A DNA stretch of 20,317 nucleotides from HB2-32-21 sp003448675 (GTDB lineage: Bacteria; Pseudomonadota; Gammaproteobacteria; Pseudomonadales; Porticoccaceae), in the NCBI GenBank assembly GCA_041584755.1, contig JBFHDK010000057.1:1-20317 (forward strand). Direction: 5' to 3'. How positions within the stretch are numbered: the stretch's first letter is position 1; each line of letters begins with the position of its first letter. The notes beneath the pieces are model-generated. The model made no database searches, was not told where the DNA came from, and was given only the letters and a program-made list of their open reading frames with translations. Below are positions 14,505 through 20,317 of the stretch, one piece after another. A program made the translations under genes and the position numbers.

Positions 14505-16676
14505 ATGGTTAAAGCTGCAGCGCCGGACCAAAGCGGCGATCTTTTAGCGCAATCCAAGGAACACTTTGTCGGCTTGATGGAGTGTTTGTTGCTGGTTTCA
14601 CGCCTGGAAGGTCGGCCAGCTTCGGTGGCTGCAGCCTCCGCCGGTCTGCCGCTGGAAGACGGCAAACTGAAATCGGACCACCTGGTGCGTGCTGCAAATC
14701 GCATAGGTCTTGCGGCCATGCCCATGCGGCGCAAGCTGAGAGAGATTCCCCAGGGCGTACTGCCTGCCATCATCGCTTTGCAGGGTGAACGTTACGCGGT
14801 GATAACTGATATCGATACCGACGCCGGCTACGCGGTGCTGATGGCACCGGAGACCAGTGGGTTATTTCAGGTGAGCCTGGATGACTTGTCGGCCGAATAT
14901 GCGGAGCAAGCCTTTTACTTGCGCCCGACCCAGCAATTTGACGCCCGCACACCCAAGATCCACAAGCAACCGGGTGAGCACTGGTTTTGGGGGGTGCTGA
15001 AAAGCTCGAGTAATATCTATCGTGATGTTCTGATAGCGTCTTTTCTGATCAATCTGTTTGTTCTGGCGCAACCACTGTTTGTCATGAATGTTTACGACCG
15101 GGTGGTGCCCAATAATGCTATAGAGACCCTGTGGGCACTGGCCATTGGTGTCGCCCTTGTCTATTGTTTTGATTGGGGTTTAAAAACACTGCGTAGCTAT
15201 ATGGTTGAGCTGGCGGCCAAGCGAACCGATGTCATTGTATCGGCGCGCCTGTTTGAGCGCGTGCTAAATATCAAGATGAACAGCCGACCGGTGTCGGTGG
15301 GCGCCTTTGCCAATCGTTTGCATGAGTTTGATTCAATAAGAAGTTTCATCACTTCCGCCACGATTTTGACGCTGATTGATTTGCCCTTTTTGGTGGTGTT
15401 TCTCGCGTTTATCGCTTATTTGGGTGGATGGCTGGTAGTCGTGCCTTTCGTAGTAATACCGCTGTCGTTGCTGTTGGCCTACCTGGCGCAGGTGCGCTTA
15501 AGGCCGACTATCGAAAATGTGATGCGGGGATCGGCCAAGAAAAATGCCCTTTTGGTGGAGAGCCTGGTGGGTATCGAGACCATCAAAACCGCCGGCGGTG
15601 AAAGCGAAATGCAAAGGAACTGGGAACAGAGTGTTGGATACGTTTCACAGTGGAGTTTGCAGGCGCGTTTGTTGTCCAATTCGGCATTGCAAAGTGTGCA
15701 GTTCCTGCAACAGATGGCCATGGTGGCGATCGTTGTCTGGGGTGTTTACCTGATCGCCGATCTGGAGCTCACCCTCGGCGGATTGATTGCCTGTGTGATT
15801 TTGAATGGTCGCGCTTTGGCTCCTCTCGGGCAAGTGGCCTCGTTGATGGCTAATTACGACCACGCGGAGGGAACCCTAAAGTCCCTCGACGAAATTATGT
15901 CACTGCCGGTAGAGCGAAGCGAGGAAGACCGTTTCTTGCATCGCCATACCCTGGATGGTGCGGTGGATTTTAAACAGGTCAGTTTTTCTTACCCCGATCA
16001 GCCTCGTCCGGCCCTGTACGAGTTTTCCCTGCATGTTGAGCCCGGCGAAAAAATTGGTGTAATCGGGCGTATCGGCTCCGGTAAATCCACATTTTCCAAA
16101 CTGGTTCTGGGACTTTACGAGGCTGACCGCGGCTCGGTGCTGGTGGATGGTTTTGACATTAAACAGCTGGATCCCGCGGATTTGCGTAGCAGTATTGGTT
16201 ATGTGTCCCAGGATGTGACCCTGTTTTTTGGGACCTTGCGTGAAAACCTGTCGCTGGGCCAGTTTGGTCTTGAGGATGCCCGTATTGTAGAGGCTGCCGA
16301 ACGGGTAGGGATCGACAGCTTTGTTAATAGACACCCTTTAGGCTATGAAATGCCGGTGGGAGAAAGAGGTTCAACACTATCCGGCGGCCAGCGCCAGGCG
16401 GTCGGGCTAGCGCGCATGTTTCTGGCTGACCCTGCGATCGTTTTGCTTGACGAACCAACGGCGTCGATGGACCAGGCCAGCGAAAACCTGGTCAAGGCCA
16501 GTTTGCAGGATTTTTGCGAAGATAAAACCCTTGTCTTGATTACTCACAAAATGCAGATGCTCGATATCGTCGAGCGTCTGGTTGTTGTTGATGAAGGGCG
16601 TGTGGTTGCTGATGGGCCTAAAGCTGAAGTAATCAAAGCCTTGAAAACTGGCAAAGTGAGGGGTGTCGAGAACTGA
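14505..16676 (+). CDS. lapB: LapB-like type I secretion ABC transporter
   Basis: A 723-residue inner-membrane ABC exporter that powers type I secretion. Residues about 15-145 form a C39-like domain. Its segment reads ECLLLVSRLEGRPAS and lacks the protease catalytic layout, as in RTX exporters such as LapB and HlyB, where it docks the substrate. The transmembrane domain spans about 160-450 with six predicted helices. The nucleotide-binding domain has Walker A GRIGSGKST (521-529), signature LSGGQRQ (625-631), Walker B LLDEP (D649, E650) and the H-loop His at 681. A purine-rich AGGGAGAG precedes the ATG. The stop overlaps the HlyD-like gene start by one base (TGATG). Together with the adhesin downstream, this indicates LapBCE-type export; the lapB name is by architecture. 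Confidence 0.88.
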   Translation: MVKAAAPDQSGDLLAQSKEHFVGLMECLLLVSRLEGRPASVAAASAGLPLEDGKLKSDHLVRAANRIGLAAMPMRRKLREIPQGVLPAIIALQGERYAVITDIDTDAGYAVLMAPETSGLFQVSLDDLSAEYAEQAFYLRPTQQFDARTPKIHKQPGEHWFWGVLKSSSNIYRDVLIASFLINLFVLAQPLFVMNVYDRVVPNNAIETLWALAIGVALVYCFDWGLKTLRSYMVELAAKRTDVIVSARLFERVLNIKMNSRPVSVGAFANRLHEFDSIRSFITSATILTLIDLPFLVVFLAFIAYLGGWLVVVPFVVIPLSLLLAYLAQVRLRPTIENVMRGSAKKNALLVESLVGIETIKTAGGESEMQRNWEQSVGYVSQWSLQARLLSNSALQSVQFLQQMAMVAIVVWGVYLIADLELTLGGLIACVILNGRALAPLGQVASLMANYDHAEGTLKSLDEIMSLPVERSEEDRFLHRHTLDGAVDFKQVSFSYPDQPRPALYEFSLHVEPGEKIGVIGRIGSGKSTFSKLVLGLYEADRGSVLVDGFDIKQLDPADLRSSIGYVSQDVTLFFGTLRENLSLGQFGLEDARIVEAAERVGIDSFVNRHPLGYEMPVGERGSTLSGGQRQAVGLARMFLADPAIVLLDEPTASMDQASENLVKASLQDFCEDKTLVLITHKMQMLDIVERLVVVDEGRVVADGPKAEVIKALKTGKVRGVEN

Positions 16677-18070
16677 TGACTGAGCAAATCTCTCCGCGGG
16701 AACAAACAGCTCGGGGCATTACGGAGCGTCTTCGCTCTCGATTGGACGTTACTCCAGCCACTGATCTCAAATACATGTCCTATTCATCCGAGGCCATGCT
16801 ACAGAAGGTGCCTGCCATTCAGCGATTACTGCTCTGGACGATCATGTTATGTGTCGTGGTTGCGCTGGTGTGGGCCTACTTTGCTGAAGTGGATGAGTTC
16901 ACCCGGGGGCAGGGCCGTATTGTGCCTTCCGGCGATGTGCAGGTCGTGCAAAACCTTGAGGGTGGTATTCTCACTGAACTGCTAGTGGCGGAGGGCGATA
17001 TCGTCCAAAAGGATCAACCGCTGTTGTTGATCGACGATACTATTTTTTCCTCGACGCTACGTGAACGCTCATTACAAATTGAACAATTGCAGGCCCAGGT
17101 ATCGCGTTTGCGCGCCGAAGCGGATGGTACGGACTTCGATGAAGAGTGGGGGCGGCTAGGGAAAGAGCTGACCGACCCCATTGCGGAAAATGAAAGGCAG
17201 TTGTACCTGTCTCGTCAGTCGGAGTTTAGGTCACGTGTTACCGCCCTGAATCAAAAGGTCGAGCAGAAAAAACAGGAGCTATCCTCAGCCCGCTTGCATA
17301 AACGCAGTCTGGCCAGCAGCTATGAGTTACTGAAAAGGGAGCTCGATATCACTCGACCGCTGGTGGAGGCTGGCGCTGTTTCCCATGTTGAACTGCTACG
17401 CTTGGAGCGGCAGGTCAATGACCTCAAGGGGGAGTTGGGGAGGGCGGATTTTTCAATTCCCCAATTGCAGGCTGAATATCAAGAAGCTAAAACCAATAGT
17501 GAGACTTACGCGCAAAACTATGCCAATGAGGCGCGTCGGGAAATGAATGAGGCCAATGCCGAGCTTGAACGCTTACTGGAAGGTAATGATACCTACAGCG
17601 ACCGGGTGGATCGCACCACGGTGCGTTCGCCGGTTCGTGGAACCATAAAACAGATCAAGGTTAAAACAAGAGGCGGCGTTATTAAGCCCGGTATGGATCT
17701 GGTTGAGATTGTACCCATTGATGATTCGCTGCTGGTCGATGCCAGAGTGCTGCCCTCCGACATTGCTTTTATTCATCCTGACCAGAAAGCGACGGTAAAA
17801 TTCACCGCCTATGATTTTGCCATTCATGGTGGATTGTCGGCACGGGTAATCCAGATTAGCCCGGACACAATTGTCGATGACGAGGGCGTTAGCTATTATC
17901 AGATTAGGTTGAAGACAGATAACAGTGAGCTCGGGCGGGGTGAAGAAGCTTTGCCGATTATCACCGGAATGACGGTGGAAGTGGATATCTTGACTGGCAA
18001 AAAAACCATACTGGATTATCTGCTCAAGCCCATACTAAAGACCAAGCAGCTTGCGTTTCGGGAAAGATAA
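16676..18070 (+). CDS. lapC: LapC-like HlyD-family membrane fusion protein
   Basis: A 464-residue periplasmic adaptor of type I secretion systems that links the ABC exporter to the TolC-like channel. A short cytoplasmic N terminus precedes a single transmembrane helix at about residues 51-69. A lipoyl half-motif follows, with QVVQNLEGGIL near residue 90. The central part, about 120-300, is a long coiled coil. A second lipoyl half, TVRSPVRGTIKQI, and the beta-barrel domain complete the protein. The C-terminal segment, with GMTVEVDILTGKKTILDYLLKPI, is characteristic of this family. Translation is coupled to the exporter through the one-base overlap. Confidence 0.9.
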   Translation: MTEQISPREQTARGITERLRSRLDVTPATDLKYMSYSSEAMLQKVPAIQRLLLWTIMLCVVVALVWAYFAEVDEFTRGQGRIVPSGDVQVVQNLEGGILTELLVAEGDIVQKDQPLLLIDDTIFSSTLRERSLQIEQLQAQVSRLRAEADGTDFDEEWGRLGKELTDPIAENERQLYLSRQSEFRSRVTALNQKVEQKKQELSSARLHKRSLASSYELLKRELDITRPLVEAGAVSHVELLRLERQVNDLKGELGRADFSIPQLQAEYQEAKTNSETYAQNYANEARREMNEANAELERLLEGNDTYSDRVDRTTVRSPVRGTIKQIKVKTRGGVIKPGMDLVEIVPIDDSLLVDARVLPSDIAFIHPDQKATVKFTAYDFAIHGGLSARVIQISPDTIVDDEGVSYYQIRLKTDNSELGRGEEALPIITGMTVEVDILTGKKTILDYLLKPILKTKQLAFRER

Positions 18071-18106
18071 GCGGTTGGTTTGGAAGTGTGAACGGTAATA
18101 AAGATT

Positions 18107-18135
18107 GTTGCGAAAGGCGGAAGGTGGTTCGCAAC
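18107..18135 (+). other. Perfect 8-base inverted repeat
   Basis: GTTGCGAA (18107-18114) and TTCGCAAC (18128-18135) are exact inverted repeats around 13 bases. No T-tract follows, so this is either an mRNA 3' stability hairpin for the exporter genes or an operator. Confidence 0.45.
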
Positions 18136-18165
18136 TGATAAGCGGTGCGTGCTTCGCGATGCCAG

Positions 18166-18181
18166 TGTGATACAAATCACA
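18166..18181 (+). promoter_or_regulatory. CRP/Vfr-type binding site
   Basis: TGTGA-TACAAA-TCACA is a perfect match to the TGTGA-N6-TCACA core of the CRP/Vfr site. It lies about 180 bases before the tolC-like start, inside a 290-base gap. A -10-like TATAGA at 18210-18215 sits downstream, although its spacing does not give the classic -41.5 or -61.5 centre. cAMP control of the outer-membrane channel and adhesin is inferred. Confidence 0.6.
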
Positions 18182-18360
18182 TTGGAAGTGTGAAGTGGCG
18201 CTTGCTCACTATAGAACCAGTCGGCTGCGGCAAAAATGTTGCACGTTGCTGGTAAAACTTCTGTTTCGGCGGCTTGCTTGGTGAGGAGTTGTCAATAAAC
18301 AGGTAGCTCAAGTCGTGAAATGACGTCTACAAACACTCAAAAAAGGAAAGGAAGACAACA

Positions 18361-19713
18361 ATGTTGATGAAAAAGCCGCGCCCGCAAGTCAAAACGTTTG
18401 CCGGATGCTTGGTGTTGCCACTTACGTTGGCGGTTGGGTCCGTATCAGCACTTGATGTGCGTGAAGTTATCAAGCAGACACTTGAGACGAACCCTCAAGT
18501 GTTAGCCGATGTTCGGCAGGCTAATGCGAGGGAGCGCCAGGTTCGCCAGGCGCTGGCGGGTTACTACCCTACGGTTGATCTGGTTGCTGGTTTCGGCTTC
18601 CAGGAGCGTGACCCCACCGGTGCAACGTTTGCTAACGCGCCGACTCGAACACGTAATGAGCTTGAACGCCGTGAAGCGCAGATAAACCTGAAACAACTGG
18701 TGTTCGATGGGTTTAAAACCAACAATGAATACCGCAATCAGCAAGCGCGCGAGGAAAGCGCCCGTCAGCGCGCTATTTCCACAGGCGAAGATGTATCCCT
18801 GGAAGTGGTGCGTGTTTTTACTGAAGTGATGAAGCAAAAAGATATCCTTGATCTGGCTGAGGCGACCTTGTCATTTCATCAGGATGTTTATGAACGCATG
18901 AAAAAGCGCTATGACTCGGGTGTAGGTAGTCGTGCTGATCTTGATCAAATTGCCGGTCGTCTGGCTTTAGCGAAAACCAATCATGCCGCCGCAACAGCGA
19001 ACTTGCGCGATGCGCGTATTAACTACCATCGAGTGGTTGGGGTGATGCCGAACGAGGCCGAGCTTGGTATGCCGGGGTCTTACCGGAAGTATCTTCCTGA
19101 AAGTCTTGAAGCCGCTGTCCAGAAAGCGGGAGATACCCACCCATTGCTCAAGGTTGCTAAAGCCGATGTTGACGCGACTTCTTTCCTCTACGAGCAAACC
19201 AAGAGTGCTTTTTATCCACATTTTCACGTGGAAGTGGAGCGGGATTTGAATGACAACATAGATGGCATTGAGCGTCAGGTCGATGATCTCCAGGTAATGT
19301 TGCGCATGCGTTATAACCTCTACCGGGGCCGTGCCGACCAGGCTAGAACCCAGGAGTTTGCCTATCTTGTGGAGCAGGCAAGGGAGATTCGTAATAACGC
19401 GCTGCGGCAAGTCGAACAGGAGCTGCGTTTATCCTGGGTTGCTCATCAAACGCTAAAAACACAAATGCCTACATTAATTGACCATGTGCGGGATTCGCAA
19501 GCTACTAAAGACGCGTATGAGGATCAGTTTGATCTCGGTAGACGCACATTACTGGATCTTCTCAATACAGAGACCGAGTCCGTTAATGCCCAGCAATCCC
19601 TGATTGCAGCGCGTTACGACCTGGTCTTTAATGAGTATCGTATTTTTCACGGTATGGGTGATTTGATGTACATGGTGGGCGCCAGGCTCGATCTCGAATC
19701 GGGAACGAACTAA
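18361..19713 (+). CDS. lapE: TolC-family type I secretion outer-membrane protein (LapE/AggA-like)
   Basis: A 450-residue outer-membrane channel protein for type I secretion. A signal peptide covers about residues 1-30, with likely cleavage after SVSA. The mature part begins LDVREVIKQTLETNPQVLADVRQA, the usual first helix of the TolC repeat. Two TolC repeats follow, with ERREAQINLKQLVFDGFKT in the first and DVDATSFLYEQTKSAFYPH starting the second. The C-terminal segment QFDLGRRTLLDLLNTETE is typical of the AggA/LapE branch. AAGGAAG at 18348-18354 supports ATG 18361; ATG 18367 is possible but poorly spaced. The 290-base gap from the HlyD gene and its own CRP-type site suggest separate transcription, probably together with the adhesin gene 67 bases downstream. 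Confidence 0.88.
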   Translation: MLMKKPRPQVKTFAGCLVLPLTLAVGSVSALDVREVIKQTLETNPQVLADVRQANARERQVRQALAGYYPTVDLVAGFGFQERDPTGATFANAPTRTRNELERREAQINLKQLVFDGFKTNNEYRNQQAREESARQRAISTGEDVSLEVVRVFTEVMKQKDILDLAEATLSFHQDVYERMKKRYDSGVGSRADLDQIAGRLALAKTNHAAATANLRDARINYHRVVGVMPNEAELGMPGSYRKYLPESLEAAVQKAGDTHPLLKVAKADVDATSFLYEQTKSAFYPHFHVEVERDLNDNIDGIERQVDDLQVMLRMRYNLYRGRADQARTQEFAYLVEQAREIRNNALRQVEQELRLSWVAHQTLKTQMPTLIDHVRDSQATKDAYEDQFDLGRRTLLDLLNTETESVNAQQSLIAARYDLVFNEYRIFHGMGDLMYMVGARLDLESGTN

Positions 19714-19780
19714 TTATTGAGTTGATCTAAGTAGTCTGCAGGAAGCAAGCACAGAGAGTTAGGAATCAGAGGAATCAGCA

Positions 19781-20317
19781 ATGAATGACGAAATCAAGCA
19801 AGGCCGGGAAATAGAAGCAAAAGCGAAAGAGGAGGATCGCACTACGCCTCCTGAAGAAGGTTCCATTGTGCTTCCTGAAAACGCCGAAGCTGAAACAAGG
19901 GGTGTGTCCGAGCAGACGGCTGAAACCCCTGAATTCGATGCGTTGCTGACCGCCGTTGAAGCGGGTGAAGATATTTCCGAGAAGCTGGAGAAGCCCGCGG
20001 CCGGTGAGGGCGCGGGAGGTGGTTCTGGTGACGAAACTGGTCAGGGAGCGATCTTCGCCCGTGAAATTAAAGAAGCTAAAGTCATAGCAGGTTTTGATCC
20101 CGATGTGCTTTTTCCGGCTCCCATAGATTCGACGGCGAATACGGAGATTATAGTTCCCGAAGGTAGTCAACCGTCTCCGAATGTGATCAGCATTGGTGAT
20201 GACAGCGTGGTTGAGGGAGGCGTCCTGCAATTTACCGTGACCCGTAGTGGCGCGGATCTATCCAGCGCTCAATCAGTCACGGTCAATACCAGCGATGGCA
20301 GTGCGGAAGCGCCCGGA
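19781..20317 (+). CDS. LapA-like Calx-beta adhesin, N-terminal part, cut by window edge
   Basis: The first 179 codons of an open frame that runs off the window. GAGGA at 19769-19773 supports ATG 19781. Residues 1-48 are a charged, probably disordered segment. Residues 50-71, EFDALLTAVEAGEDISEKLE, look like the acidic helix that precedes the LapG cleavage site in LapA. PAAG at 72-75 resembles the TAAG cleavage site, followed by a Gly-rich linker (77-89) and an AGFDP motif (103-107). From about residue 134 a Calx-beta-like domain begins (VISIGDDSVVEGGVLQFTVTR). The globular retention module expected before the cleavage site is not seen, and only 67 bases with stops separate this gene from the tolC-like gene. 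It is inferred to be the substrate of the exporter encoded upstream: a large surface adhesin whose repeats and RTX C terminus lie outside. Confidence 0.8.
   Translation, partial: MNDEIKQGREIEAKAKEEDRTTPPEEGSIVLPENAEAETRGVSEQTAETPEFDALLTAVEAGEDISEKLEKPAAGEGAGGGSGDETGQGAIFAREIKEAKVIAGFDPDVLFPAPIDSTANTEIIVPEGSQPSPNVISIGDDSVVEGGVLQFTVTRSGADLSSAQSVTVNTSDGSAEAPG

Larger units (their letters stand above)
18066..18194 (+). repeat. Two paired short direct repeats upstream of the tolC-like gene
   Basis: GATAAGCGGT occurs at 18066-18075 and 18137-18146. TTGGAAGTGTGAA occurs at 18080-18092 and 18182-18194. The order is the same in both copies, which suggests partial duplication of a control region or paired binding sites. 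The first copy begins inside the end of the lapC-like gene. Confidence 0.55.

Noticed and set aside
18289..18317. TTGTCA at 18289-18294 as a -35 for the tolC-like gene
   Set aside because: No -10 element occurs at 16-18 bases downstream.

Overview
The window reads as a continuous chromosomal stretch from a gammaproteobacterium, probably a marine or environmental relative of Pseudomonas or Cellvibrionales. The evidence is a long HrpA close to the E. coli form, an mlaA-rssB-rssC-(terB)-dusA neighbourhood resembling pseudomonads, and a LapA/LapBCE-style adhesin locus. The species cannot be fixed from sequence alone. No tRNA, rRNA, insertion sequence or CRISPR array was found.

Layout. 83-2178: a MoxR AAA+ ATPase and its CoxE-like VWA partner. 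2225-6235: RNA helicase hrpA. 6422-8538: a three-gene operon resembling hvfABC of Haemophilus influenzae. It encodes a secreted precursor in which all 11 cysteines lie in EGKCG motifs, a DUF692/MNIO multi-iron oxidase and a DUF2063 partner. It is predicted to make a copper-binding, cysteine-modified RiPP. 8675-11115: mlaA (outer-membrane lipid asymmetry), an RssB-like receiver-PP2C protein and an overlapping STAS anti-anti-sigma protein. 11134-12715, minus strand: dusA followed by a TerB-like gene. 12911-14353: an aldehyde dehydrogenase transcribed divergently from dusA, followed at a distance by a perfect-stem intrinsic terminator. 14505-20317: a type I secretion locus with a LapB-like ABC exporter, a LapC-like HlyD adaptor, a TolC-family outer-membrane protein behind a perfect CRP-type half-site pair, and the start of a Calx-beta adhesin cut by the window edge.

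Two systems deserve attention. The first is the EGKCG precursor operon: the precursor has a regular 25-residue repeat (3+3+3+2 motifs) encoded by near-identical 75-bp DNA repeats, and the operon lacks the usual DoxX gene. The second is the adhesin. Its N terminus contains a LapG-type di-alanine site (PAAG) with the usual flanking acidic helix and Gly-rich linker, but the globular retention domain that normally precedes this site in LapA proteins is not apparent. The RssB-like protein also combines a degenerate receiver with an apparently complete phosphatase domain.
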